DNA of 64,000 bases from Euwallacea fornicatus. Lineage: Eukaryota; Arthropoda; Insecta; Coleoptera; Curculionidae. A program made the position numbers and the translations under genes. Of this stretch, positions 24,013 to 35,419 are shown piece after piece (positions within the stretch are counted from its first letter, which is position 1; the number at the start of each line of letters is the position of its first letter). Location: the NCBI RefSeq assembly GCF_040115645.1, contig NC_089544.1, forward strand, positions 5,394,001 through 5,458,000. Reading direction: 5' to 3'. The notes under the pieces were generated by a model that was given only the letters and a program-made list of their open reading frames with translations, searched no databases and had not been told where the DNA came from.

Positions 24013-25065
24013 CAGCGGTTCTCAAACTTTTGTTCTTGGCGTCCCTCTGTTTGAACTCGAGCAATCTCGCGCCCCCTAGATGGTTGTGACGCTGAAGGGT
24101 AATCAAGCGTATCTTTGAAGTTAGTAGGAAAATAGCCATATTTTTAAGCGAGAAAGATTCAAAGCATTCATTAAAATTCTATGACATATTATTTTTATTA
24201 AAACCTCTTTTTTGGAAGGTATTTTTTTAAAACTTAATACACTTAATTTTCAAGTCAAGGGCAAACATTTAAATAAACTTAAGTTGCGCCAAAACATTGA
24301 CTCTTTTATGAGAAAATGCGGTTATGGAATAACAAATTAAAATAAAACTGTTTTGAAATGTGTCATAAATTATGTGAATGAATTCCCATTGAAAAAGCAT
24401 AATAAAGCTGGGATGTTTAAAATCCTGAGAAGTCATTTAGAAAACCTGAATGCGAATTTCAGGCGATGCTTCTTTGAAAAAATTTGATGATGTGTGTCTG
24501 ATGTCTGACTGAAGCTGGGCTCTAAATCCATTTGATAATACTCCCGTCAGATAACCGCTGCAAAAAGAAGAACAATTCATGGATGTCTCAACAAGCGTCT
24601 CACAAAATTCAAATTTTCTTAACAAATCTTTAAAAAAAATCTGTACTAAACTTCCGAGTGACTACTCTTTTATAAAAGCTAAAGCGCTTAGGATTCTGTT
24701 TGCCTTTTCCAACGCTTTATCTTTGTGAAATTGGATTTTCTGCACTTGCTGCCTTGAAAACTAAATACAGAAATAAACTTCAAGTAGAAAATAAAATGAG
24801 AGAGACTATCTCTAATATAGAATCAAATCTAGTTATGCGCATTAAAAGAAGCGCATGTTAGCCATTAGTCCTTATAACCTTAGAATAAGTGTCTTTTTCT
24901 GTTAAATAAAATAATATAAAAAATAAATAAATAAAATAAAAATGTCAATATTGTACAATATCTGTTGTATCATGCATCATACTGTTTCAATATCTGTAGC
25001 GTCTCCAAAATTATATAAAGACGCCCCTCCACTTTGGAGGCGCGCCCACAGTTTGAGAATCGCTG
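24013..25065 (+). mobile_element. Non-autonomous hAT element (Charlie-like), internally deleted
   Basis: The left TIR starts CAGCGGTTCTCAAACTTTTG. The right TIR on the minus strand starts CAGCGATTCTCAAACTGTGG. This CAG-GTTCTCAAAC end is typical of Charlie-type hAT transposons. An 8-bp target duplication fits: CTCTATAG (24005-24012) and CTTTATGG (25066-25073), 6 of 8 identical, the left copy matching the nTnnnnAn hAT preference. At 1053 bp the element keeps only the C-terminal end of the transposase. An AT-rich low-complexity run lies at 24905-24945. Confidence 0.9.
24433..24861 (+). pseudogene. hAT transposase C-terminal (dimerisation domain) remnant
   Basis: Plus-strand reading gives HLENLNANFRRCFFE near 24435, then, after stops and frame changes, CLNKRLTKFKFS and KAKALRILFAFPTLYLCE. 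It ends with IGFSALAALKTKYRNKLQVE and MRETISNIESN before a stop at 24859-24861. The block FPTxYLCExGFSALxxxKTKYRNxL is the conserved hATC dimerisation motif of Charlie/ZBED-like hAT transposases. The BED zinc finger and the catalytic RNase H-like core are missing, which fits the 1.05-kb size. About five stops or frame changes are visible. It cannot encode an active enzyme. Confidence 0.88.
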
Positions 25066-25073
25066 CTTTATGG

Positions 25074-28000
25074 AGTACAGTTTAATGTAATTAATACATT
25101 AATTAAGATGTGAATTTAAAAAGAGAGATATCGTCTGTTGATCCTTTAGAGATGGAGCATAAATGGAAAAAGTTCGAGTGCACTGTAACGACACAATACC
25201 AAGTTATACTGGAAATTCCATAGATACTGTAAGTATTGGAACTAAATTCTCATTATTTGGGGATTTATTGTTCCGGTAAGGCGCTTGTATAGAATTTGAA
25301 GGGTTTTCGTTTTGAAATCTATCTAGACAATGGAAGAAAATATATAAGTTGGCTGCTAAATAACTTCCAAGGCATTAAGGACCTATTAAACTCTAAAAAT
25401 TTTCATTTCTTCTTTTTGTTCCCAAAACATGAATTGTTATGTAATTATAATAACAGCTCGCAATTTGTTGGATTACACCCTAATAGATTTGAATTGCAGA
25501 ATTGTGAGTTATAGTCACTTTTTTACTTTAATGCCCAAAAGTTAATGGGCGTCATACATGAGTTATTGCTAATTAATTTTTTTAAATTTTGTATCTTTTC
25601 CAGTTTTAAGATCCTAATATGCTACCTCGAATCTGAAACCCTCTGTACTTTAACGTACAATTATGTTTGTTTTTTACTGTCCGAATAAACATAGTTTATT
25701 TAAATATTGAACCACTCCAAGTTAGTGAAAACTGGATAGTTTAAAGTAAAGATATTTTTCTATTAATCTGTAACGATTTATGGTGTCCTTGCTCAAACTA
25801 AGTTGACCTCAGGTGGATAGTGCCAGATTTTGGTTAACTTGGACCCCTGGACAGAGGTAAGGAGATGATTTATGGGATTTTTTACTTTACGATAGTGTCG
25901 CCTGCTCTTGGAATACTTGAGCGAACGATATGAGAATTTTTTTTATTTACTGCTTTTACCAACTAAAACTCATCATAGGAAGAGAAAATGGCGTAAACTT
26001 GGATCGATCTTGATACATTTGAAAAAAGGTTTCCTGCCTTTCTTTGCTTTTATTTGCTAACCTAGAGCAATACATCAAAATCTCAGTTACTTTACCTCGC
26101 AGAGAACTTCTATTGAAACGATAAATTCAGAGAAGAGTATTGGCCTTTTCCTGCATATCCATTGGAATTCTCTTCTTGGTGAAGTTACCAGTATGTTGAT
26201 AGTTTAGCTCTTATCCAAACAATCGTAGGAGAAAACTCGCCACTTGTTGTAAGTGAGAAGTTTTCCACATTTTTTTATGCCTGTTTGTGTGAAAAAAATA
26301 TCAGATTACTCCCAACTCTATAACGTAAACCTTTACGAAAATTTTCTGTGACTTTAGAGAAAAGAGGATATTTAAAATTCCCTATGTCTCGAAATTAAAG
26401 ATAGAACAAAGCACGGAAGAAAAAAACAAAAAGATAGCAATCTCTTCAAATTGAAACTCTCAGGAGCAAATTTTCCACCATTGCGAAACGTTATACCCAC
26501 AGTAATAAGTAAAAGGCGATTTTCCCCACTTCATAAAGTACAGCTTACTCCTCCGACATAATTAAGCAGTACAAATTCCCATTTGACATATCAATAAAGC
26601 CTCTGTCCCATCAAGCAGCCCAATAAAAAGTCGGCGCCATTCAAGCTTCTCCTGGAATCCTTTATAACTACATATAATTGCTGAAGTTTGTCCCAGTTTA
26701 ACAGGCCTCGTAACTTGTAAGATAAGCAGGAGCCCGACCCGATTTTGTGTTCTGAATTTTAAACAGTTTGAAGGAGCCTTGTCTCTTCCCGTTTCCATAT
26801 TTCCTTCATGCCAGAGGATCAAAGAGTAGAAGATAATTGTTTTTTTTTCTCTGCTGTTCTAGCCTGATGAGGACTGAAGAGACCTTAATCGCGCCCTTAA
26901 TGGAATAACTAAGTTCATTTCTGAGGCTGGGGAATATTGATTTCTTCAATAAAATTCTCATTAATTAGGAATTTGCTTAGGGACGAGTTAAGCGGATTAT
27001 TTCCGTTTAAATTGGGATTAAATAAAACGAAATTTCGGGGCATCTTTAAAGTATCGGTCTTTAATTGAAAACGGAGAAGGAATTTTTGTAACCTGAAAGA
27101 TACCGTATAAACGGTCAAATAAATCATTCTTTAATATTATTTGTTTTATATATTTTTTGTCTTGCCTGCGACTTTCAAGAAATCATCTGTCCCCAGCAGG
27201 GGTGCCTTTCTGGTCACGAGCACCCAACGGACGTGATGGGCATCGTGGGCAGGTGGTGGTCTTCGCCTTTGGATTTTATTTTTATTATTTTGGTAATAGC
27301 GCGTGGCACGACCATCTATATAATTTTCGAGATGAGAATTCAGTTGCTCGGCATACCATATGTCGGTTACCAAGACTACCTGGACGGGCGATGACTGAAA
27401 GCTTCCCTTTAAAGCTACCATCGATCGAACATCTGTTGAGTTTTGTTACAGAAAAGCTGCCTTCGATTAAAAGAAGGCCATCAGGATGTATGTGAGCCTT
27501 TCTTCAGTGAATTTCGGATACCTACGCTTAGTTTAACTGTAAACCACTATTTAGGGGCTCGATAGTTCAAAAAGATTATTTATCATCCGGAAATATCTAT
27601 TCTTAGAAGCTGAAACTACTTTCTAATCAATCAATACAGCATGATCTTCTATCATGCTGGTGCTGTTTTTGTCCTTTGCCGCAACCGTCAATGGTAAAAT
27701 GCGAATCTGAATAAACAATTGAATCAGCTTTTAAGTTATAAAAACTGGAACATCTGCGATAGTTATCGAGTAAATTTACTTCTTGGTCATTTATTGAAAT
27801 GTTTTAAAACTGGTTTATCGATTCAGGTAACGTATCGCTAACGTGCCATCCGGAAGATAAACACGTTCACATGCATGGTGCAGTCTATGGAAGAGATATC
27901 TTTAAAGTCAACGTTACGAAAGTTGTGCAATATTTAACTTCTAACCTAAACCCTAACCACTAACCTGAATTAAATTAAGCATACGTTGTTTACGTACAGC

Positions 28001-28677
28001 CATCAATAAAAATAGAAAATTGAGGAAGAAGGTTCTCACAACTTTTAAAGATCACGAAACTTCGTATACTCACTCAAAACTCTTCGGTACAATGAAAGAA
28101 TGGAAAAACTAAAAACTACCGGCCAAAGACAAAAAAAAACATTTCCTTCTTGAAAGCAATGACGGAAAATCCACAAACTTGGCATAAAAAGTTAGTGTAA
28201 CTTAAGTTCTTAATGAAGGTTATGAATACGATACCAGGCCCTATTCTGATATTTAATTTTGAAAATACGATAATATTCCTGCATATATTGAATTAGAAGT
28301 GCAGTCGGAACGGGATGGAATCACTCGTAGTTAATATCTGGAAGAGCGAAATTGCAGTGACTAACTAATCTCTAAACTTTAGCTCAGTTTCCTCTAAAAT
28401 TATACTTCTGAATTTGGTACTATTAGTTTTAAAGGGTCCCCTACCCAGCTATTCAAATAACCATCTATATAATTGACTGTTTTTCCAAAGATACCTTTTT
28501 CCCAAGTGTATTATTATTACTTTATGAATTAATAAAAATAACCGCCGTTTATATTTTTGTTTATTCCTAGACAGTTAAGAAAATGTTGCTAAACATTAGA
28601 CAATACCTCCCGTTAGCTGGTTCTTATCACAAAACATTTCATGTATTCAAAAACTTCGGCAGAACGGGTTTATTTTA
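25074..28677. other. Unassigned 3.6-kb stretch
   Basis: No gene recognised. A phrase GAATCTGAAACCCTCTGTAC at 25631-25650 looks like the inner edge of a transposon terminus, but the other end was not found. From 27150 to 27440 the GC content rises sharply and both strands are open for 90-112 codons, without a known domain. A short perfect hairpin, CAGCATGAT with its complement five bases later, is at 27638-27660. Confidence 0.4.
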
Positions 28678-28758
28678 GTACACCCTATGCTTAATACAAC
28701 GCTATAACAAAAATTTTAAAGGGTGCAGTTCTGGGGACTTCGGCGGCCAACCTATTCA
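28678..28758 (-). pseudogene. Fossil of an IS630/mariner-type transposase C-terminus
   Basis: Minus-strand reading from 28749 gives WPPKSPELHPLKFLL, a stop, then RCIKHRVY. The pattern W-P-P-x-S-P-(D)-L-x-P-(L/S)-D-F-F-L-W-x-x-(I/L)-K-x-x-V-Y is the region around the third catalytic Asp in the transposase class also seen intact-in-order at 36130-37198. Here that Asp position is Lys. Upstream on the minus strand 'IG' precedes the Trp, consistent with a shortened 'RWIGRG' segment. Only about 27 codons are recognisable. It is a short match, so it is a probable rather than firm call. Confidence 0.5.
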
Positions 28759-28759
28759 G

Positions 28760-30247
28760 CATCTACTGTAAGTATCAAAACTAAGCGAAATTAAACACCT
28801 TATGATAAGCACTAGATTTTTTGAAGTAATTCTTAGTTCTAAATGAAAATCTCGGCAATTTTAAAATTGCTTAATATGCAAATAAAACTTGGCATTCTAG
28901 AGTCTGTTCTTTGACGTTTTACCCCTCCATCTCCCATTGCATATGTTTCTATTAAAAATGCTCAACACTTACAACACAAAATACCATTTAATGAGAAAAT
29001 CGAAACTGGGTAGTTCTGTTTAAAAAATAAATTGTAACTGACAGTTATATAAGTTTTTGACTCGCTCTGGATAATTCAAAATAGCTTTAAAATGCATTTA
29101 AAATTGGAAAAAAAGGCTTCATTCGAAAGAATTTTTATACATTTCATAGTAAATCGATGTTTTTTTTCTCAAAATGCCTTAACTGACTTCAAGGGAATGA
29201 ACTGCGTTTTTCGTTAACTGGGTACCTCCTCTTCTACCTGTTGCCCGAAAACCTAAAATTTAAGGTCTAAAAGATGCGCCTAACAATATTTATGACGAAA
29301 AAAACACCGCACATGTCATCTACAGCTGTCCCCGATGATAAGCGTTGATTTCCATCACCTGTACCATAATACGTGTTGCCCAATAAATGCATGAGGGCTG
29401 CAGGTCGCATGGGGCAGGTTTAACACCTTGTGTTTTAATGAGTTACTTGCTAAATGATTTTCGTTTAGCTCCATTATACGAGTACTTGTTTCTCATTTAT
29501 TAGGTAAGAATTATTTAATGTTAACTTGAGGTACTCCAGGAAGTTTTCAGATCATTTCTATTTAATTAAATCAGTACTCGCTCTATCAAAGTTTCTGAAA
29601 TTGCTTTTGAGCTCCATGTACTGTTTTATTTTATTTTTCTTTCATTTTGTGACTATTTATACTTAATTTTATTCTTTGTCTCTTTGAATATCTTTAATAA
29701 TCAATTAAATTCAATGGAATAACCGCAAAGAAGATTTACATTTTTTAATTTTTCATTCCTTTATATTCATTGTACTTTTGATTAAAACGTTAAAAATTTG
29801 AAATTAAAACTATTGCTGGCAGAAAATAAATCATCTATTCAACAAAGACCTAAGGAAAAAAGAGAAAGAAAAGAACGATACATTTTCACTTAAAATAGTA
29901 TATTACAATACCAGATGGGAAATGTTTCATTACTGTCGAGGGATCATGTTCTCAACAAGTATCGATGAATCATATCGAGAAAAGCATAGAATTTTGTTTT
30001 CATTCACTAATTTCTAAATAAAATTTAAAAATGTGCTTGAAGATTACTTCTGCTATCTATTGGATTCTGACTGAAATACTTCCGATGAAATACTTTCGCA
30101 AGACATTTGAATTTCCCAGCAGCATCCAGAGGGGTTTAAATTCTCGAGCAGTAACGTAACGGTGGGTGAGTCGAAAAAATCTGAAGAAAACCTATTTCTT
30201 CAGAATTGAATGAGGAATTCAAGAATAACTTTTATTTTTAGGAAAGT
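28760..30247. other. Unassigned sequence
   Basis: Nothing recognisable; AT-rich with no long open frame. Confidence 0.45.
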
Positions 30248-30445
30248 CAGTAGCGTACCGCTTTTTCTAAAATATATCCTCCAACATGGAGATAGGCACG
30301 CCGTTGGAAAAACTAGAAACAATTTTTTTAGTAAAACATATGCGCAGTTTATAGTGTCAACACCTCCAAAAATTCGTTAAAGAATCTCTAACCCCTCTGA
30401 TAAAATTTAATATTTTTCATTTTTTAAATTTAATTTGATCCCCCT
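30248..30445. repeat. Dispersed repeat, copy A (CAGTAGCGTAC ... CCCCTGTA)
   Basis: Begins CAGTAGCGTACCGCTTTTTC followed by TAAAATATATCC, and ends ...TTTGATCCCCCTGTA. Copy B at 34067-34306 begins CAGTGGCGTACAGTTTTTTC followed by TTTAAAATATCC, and ends ...TTTGACACTCTGTA. The two ends match each other while the interiors are diverged. The ends are not inverted repeats of each other, so the class is undetermined. A further terminus-like AAACACCCTGTA lies just outside at 30548-30558. Confidence 0.45.
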
Positions 30446-32046
30446 GTATCTGCTAAAGGAAATCTTATTGGACGTTGGTTTATACAGCAAGCTGACATTA
30501 TCTTTGTTCGTTCAATGCGCTATTAAAGTTATGCAAACTAAAAGTGAAACACCCTGTATGCCTGAATACTCCCTTTATGATATACAGTGTCGCCAAGATA
30601 AGGGTGTCCAGCATGAGAATCACGCAAACAGTAATTTTTTGTCACGAGTAAAATTAAGAGATGGATAAAAACTAAAACCACGTTTCCATTCCAGTCCTTT
30701 ATAAGCTTCAACATAACACTCTTTAAGTCAGTGATGTTTCCTTTGTCAGGAATCAGTTGTAGTCTACTGGGGGGTATTTCATAAAAAATTGTTTGCTACA
30801 ACACACTCTCACTCCAAGTATTGAGAGAGTGTAAAGTCCAATTAGTGATGTCGAAAAAACTCGTTCCCTTTGTCTACCATGGAGGTATAGCGAAGGACAG
30901 GAACAGGATCATACCAAATAATAATAAAAAAAGGTTTTCCGAAGATATAAAGCAACCTAAAAGATGTTATTAAATTCATGAGAGAGTTAAATAAGAATGT
31001 GGCACAAAACATGTATGATCATGAACATAGAACATTCGAAGGTTCTTTTCAAACGAAATATCGATCGAAATAACGAAAAAAATTGCAATGGAGAACTGGT
31101 TTTACTATTCATCTGTATTTTAACAGTAGTAAGTTGGACAAGCAGCCAAAAATGGCATATTAGAAAATGTTTTTTTCTGACATGTTTGTATGTTAGTGGC
31201 AAAAACGAAATATAGTTTTGTCGATTAGTTCACGTGGTGAAATTATTGTCTTGAATGCGCAGCTTTTCTGCCTTTTAACCAAGTCCGTGTCAATTACCGA
31301 TAACGAAATCCCATGACCGACGTCCTCATATCGAGCACACTGTATCAGAAAACCCCAGATAAGTTTTTCCAGATAGTATAGCAAGACAAACCCAGGTAAA
31401 AAGCATCCATTTTAAAGAGCGAGGGGATGAAGGCGTCCAAATATAGAACCGTCCGCTATACAACATCCCTGTGTACTCTTTCAACAAACGATCAAACGAA
31501 TCGGGTCTGGTCGAAACGAAGGAAAACAATCGAACATCTTAAAATATGACTCGTAGGCAGCTGTTCATTCCTTTACTTCAACTGTTTTTTTCGGGGCACC
31601 AATACGAACCCGCGCGTAAGGAAAGGTGGTCGGTCCCGCCGATTTTCTTTTGTTTGGCCCGTGTGCCGGCTGGCGACCGAGGGCAGATGTGAGGCCAGGT
31701 GTCCCGACTTACATACATAGGACATGTGTCGTTCAGTGGTCCTTCCTTTAGCTGCCCCATCATGGGCCACTTCGATGTGAAAGCGCCCAGGAATGGTTTG
31801 GGGAGTTCGATTTCGGGGTCGAGTGAATTTGTGAGCTGCCGCTTTCAAATGAAATTTAAGGTCGACCTTAACAAGATTAATCTGATAATTTAGAGGCATG
31901 ATGGGGTCGTATCACGTACGAACGAAGATGCAAAATTTTCAATACTTACATTATTTAGTTGAAAATCATATCTACAGTACACTTTCCAAGAGTTTTTCGA
32001 GACTTCTCATTGACCAGTTCGATTCATGAAAGTTGTTTAGACCTGA
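30446..32046. other. Unassigned sequence with a GC-rich island at 31560-31900
   Basis: From 31560 to 31900 the sequence is clearly GC-richer than its surroundings, with CpG-containing stretches, and is open on both strands (minus 31573-31899, 108 codons; plus 31699-31893). No domain is recognised in either. It might be an exon, a promoter-proximal region or a conserved non-coding element. The remainder is AT-rich and featureless. Confidence 0.4.
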
Positions 32047-32099
32047 AAGACCAGGACTGTAGGTTGAGTTCTTCAACCAACTTCTGCAGTCTTGGTCTT
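32047..32099 (+). other. 53-nt near-perfect hairpin (small-RNA-like, unassigned)
   Basis: Bases 32047-32061 pair with 32085-32099 (15 bp including two G-U pairs) and 32062-32067 pair with 32073-32078 (6 bp perfect), closing a 5-nt loop. Only a one-sided 6-nt bulge (32079-32084) interrupts the stem. This is far better than most AT-rich hairpins in the window. It is short for a microRNA precursor, and the flanks do not extend the stem. I do not recognise either arm as a known microRNA. Confidence 0.4.
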
Positions 32100-32882
32100 G
32101 GAATTTTTGAAAACCTCACCAATTAAATCCAAAGGCCTACCAATCCTGCAATTTAATTCCGCAGGGTCCACCGGGTAAAACCTAAACTCCACTAATTAAG
32201 TTCTCGGTTTTTTCTAGTTCGCAACGGATTAAAAAAAAACGAAAAAACTGACTCTTTTGATTAGATGCTTTTAGTTCTAAAAATGCGACACCAAAAGCCA
32301 GAGGCGTATTAGATATAATTGTCATCCAATCTAAAAATGAAGTTTCAAATAAGTAACAAAGAGGCTATTACGAATAAAGGATAATTATGAATATTTTGCA
32401 GCTTTTTAGATTTGATCCGAACAAATGTTATGTCTGTAATACTTGCCAAACCACTAGCTCAAATGCCTTTCTCCTCCCGATACATACCTGAAAATAAGAA
32501 AAAGTATTAGACCTAGGCAAAACGATGTTTTGGCAAAATAAGAGGACCTTAAGCCCTATATTTTCAGAGAAGACCCAACCAGAATCAAGGTTGGGGTAAC
32601 AAAAACGGACCACAAAAGTAAAGAAGTAACATCTGGTCCAGGTGTGATCTTAATTCGCATCCCAAACGAGATACTTCTGTCATACCTGCGATATTTTACG
32701 CAAGTTTGATTTATTACCTGCTTGAAAGTACTGAGAAAGGAAAAGTTGCCTGCCTAACCCAACGTTAAACTCTCCAGGGATTCTGTATAGAGCACTTTTA
32801 AAATATTATTCTGGAATACTGAAAAATTGTGCTTAATTACTTGAAATGCGACAATTTTCTTTTCTCGCAGTAGTAAATCTAG

Positions 32883-33145
32883 TTATGCAGAAGTATAGCA
32901 TTCTGGGTCATATTGTGAAATTTCAAACTCTACTCCGTCCCAAACTTTCAAGAACTCCTCAAACAATCCCAAGTCTTCCAGGCTTTTTATTTGCCTCAAG
33001 CATCTAACTTTTACTTGTTGATTTTGTTTTCTCGGAACAACATCAATAGAACAAAAGTTTGCATTATTTACGGCCAAATGTTCCTTTATTGACCCTTGTA
33101 AATTATGTTTTATAGCGGCGTAATACAGGGGGTTGATATTTGTTT
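32883..33145 (-). CDS. Candidate terminal exon of an unidentified gene
   Basis: The minus strand is open from a possible acceptor (CACCCTCAG, exon starting 33145) to a stop at 32883-32885, about 87 codons. It starts NINPLYYAAIKHNLQGSI and continues with a mixed, protein-like composition: ankyrin-like 'PLYYAA' at the start, then a basic segment (VVPRKQNQQVKVRCLRQIK) and an acidic, aromatic end (FLKVWDGVEFEISQYDPE). Composition differs from the low-complexity translations around it. I cannot name the protein. The ankyrin resemblance is only a few residues. There is no partner exon nearby, so it could be an exon of a long gene, a retained gene fragment or chance. Confidence 0.3.
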
Positions 33146-33149
33146 CTGA

Positions 33150-34066
33150 GGGTGTCGTTAAAAGTCAATTGGCTTCAGTGATTTTTATTGCCAGGTTTAC
33201 GATGCTACGGTTTTTCATATGTGCCGTTACGATTGTTCAAAAAAGTTATGGACCCTCAATCTGGACACGAATTTGTCCTGGGTCCGTAGAAGGTGTCATT
33301 TACATACATATATGGGACCGCACTGTCAGAAATAAATCACATACACGTTATGGCACACAGGGGAGCAGAGGAATTAAATGCTATTGAAAATTACTTTTAC
33401 TGTCACCATGTATTATATCCCACGAGAGGGTTTCTAACAAAAAAAACGTGGGAACCAGCTTTAGGTCGAAAAAAACAGGTAGCGCAGTAGGTAACATGTT
33501 ATTATTAAAGGTACCTCTTAAGAACCGGATGTCCTCTCCTATATCTGCCCTTTAAGGAAGAAATTAATGTTGCCAAGTGTGCAGAAAATGGGAAACAACA
33601 AAAGTTAGCTAAAACAAATTAAGGCGCAATTACAAAATAATTTTCATGCAAATACGGATGTAATTAAGGCGTGCAGGGCGTTGCTTTCCTTTTGTAGGGA
33701 ATAAAGGTGCCCTTTCGCTGTCATTTTAACGCTGAATTGAAAACGTATCTTATGTTCGAGCTCTCTATTTTCAAAAAAAAAAAAAGAAACAACCAAACCA
33801 CCATACAGTGGCGATAAGAGGTACAATGAAGGTTAAATGGGGAAAAAGTTGGGCACAAAGGAGACACTAGAGAGTTTTCGGTAGCGACAAAATTCAGCTC
33901 GGGCCAACATTATTTGATAATTTTAACATTTACAATGCAGATTATCCCCTATCGCTACTATACTTTTTTGGCGTCAAATAGTGCGTTATAGCAGAGAAAG
34001 TCTTAAAGCTTTTTTATTCTAAATTCACCAGGCACTGAAAGGACTAATTTTTGTTTTGAGAAAACC
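33150..34066. other. Unassigned sequence
   Basis: No gene recognised. Short overlapping frames at 33133-33490 have no domain. A poly-A run is at 33773-33785. Confidence 0.4.
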
Positions 34067-34306
34067 CAGTGGCGTACAGTTTTTTCTTTAAAATATCCAT
34101 ATGGGTATTGTTAAGCGCTCTATTAGGGGAACCAAAAAAAATCCTGTTGCAAACGACGTATCCCTGGTAGCAGATAATATTAGTAACTTAAAAAAAAATT
34201 ATGCATAAATATCTTTTTTTTACCTTTATTTATCATATCTTTATATGTTTATCTAGGAAAATATTCTAACACTTCCGATTTATTTTAATAAAAATTTGAC
34301 ACTCTG
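34067..34306. repeat. Dispersed repeat, copy B
   Basis: A 240-bp partner of the repeat at 30248-30445: both ends match (CAGTGGCGTAC at the left; TTTGACACTCTGTA at the right), including the TTTTTTCT-TTAAAATATCC following the left tip. The interior is AT-rich and diverged. CAGTGGCGTACC also occurs alone near 41369, perhaps a third, truncated copy. Confidence 0.45.
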
Positions 34307-35417
34307 TATGTCGAAAATTATATATGATTTAGTAGATTTTTTTTCTTGCGAGTTATTAAACGATTATGGTGGTGTCGCAAAAAATTTTAAAGGACGAACG
34401 GTCGATAGATACATAACGTATTTAGCGATGTCCCGGTTTACAACCTTCAACCCCCCGTGTTATAGGCCTTGTAGTGCCTAGAAACTTGACCTACTTCTAT
34501 ATTTTATTGCTTTTCTTATCGACACATTGGACACCCTGGATACGTACAGAGGGAATTTGGTAACTTTAGAAATCTATTTCTAACGACGCTAATTCTTGTA
34601 TACCTGAGATTCAGTCCTTCTAAGAAGTAAACAATGTAAAAGTTATACTTTAGAGGTGGACAATTACCTTTTGGAGCAGCACTAAAAGACAGTAAATATT
34701 AGAATAAAAATCAATAAGGTAAACGGTTTTATTAGTTGGGCCCGTTCGTCTAAAGCCGCATTTTCGGAGGGGCTTAGCAAATTAATTTCGAAAACATTTT
34801 TATATCTGCTGTTTAGAAAACATTTCTTTTAGATGCCTGCAAAGTTATAAATTTGCGAGGTTCTAAATTTTAAGTTTCTTTGTAGGGGATGGTAATATAC
34901 TTACTTTGAATATTGGTTTTTATTGAGTGAACTGAAAACTGAGACTCAACCATTTAATGGTGTGACATAAAATTTAGAAAATATTTCTTTGAAAAATGCG
35001 CAAAGTTGAAAATTTGTAAGACTGTTAAATGTAAGTTTGTAAATTGTCTCTTGTAGGTAACACAATTAAATCTTGGTTTCCAATTCAACCAATAATAATC
35101 GATATTCAAACTGAGAGTTTTTTCGAACTAATTATTATTTTTCTTTAATGCCCATTTTATTTCATCTAGTAGAATATTTTTCTTGCAATGATGAGATAGT
35201 TCAATAAATTTTGGGCGTGAATTTATAAAAAAAACTAAATTGGTAGAAGAAATAATGAAATATTTTCAGAGTTGGCAAAGCAAATTCTTTGACTCATTTT
35301 CGCACTTATCTAACTTGATAGAATCGTTTTCTTAGTGACACCACCACTAAGTTTTCGGTATGATATTTTCTTCCAGCGGGGAATTTAAAAATGCTAATAA
35401 TTTATTATGTATATATA
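34307..35417. other. Unassigned AT-rich sequence
   Basis: No gene recognised. A phrase TTGGACACCCTGGATACGTA at 34528-34547 looks terminus-like but has no partner. Confidence 0.4.
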
Positions 35418-35419
35418 TA

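Noticed and set aside
26854..26890. CCTGATGAGGA-CTGAAG motif, also at 61820-61845 and in part near 45688, suggestive of a hammerhead ribozyme core.
   Set aside because: There is no stem II closed by a GAAA at the required place and no flanking stems I or III; only the CTGATGA heptamer matches.
27941..27970. TAACCTAAACCCTAACC resembling telomere repeats.
   Set aside because: Only three imperfect units, with no regular TTAGG-type array.
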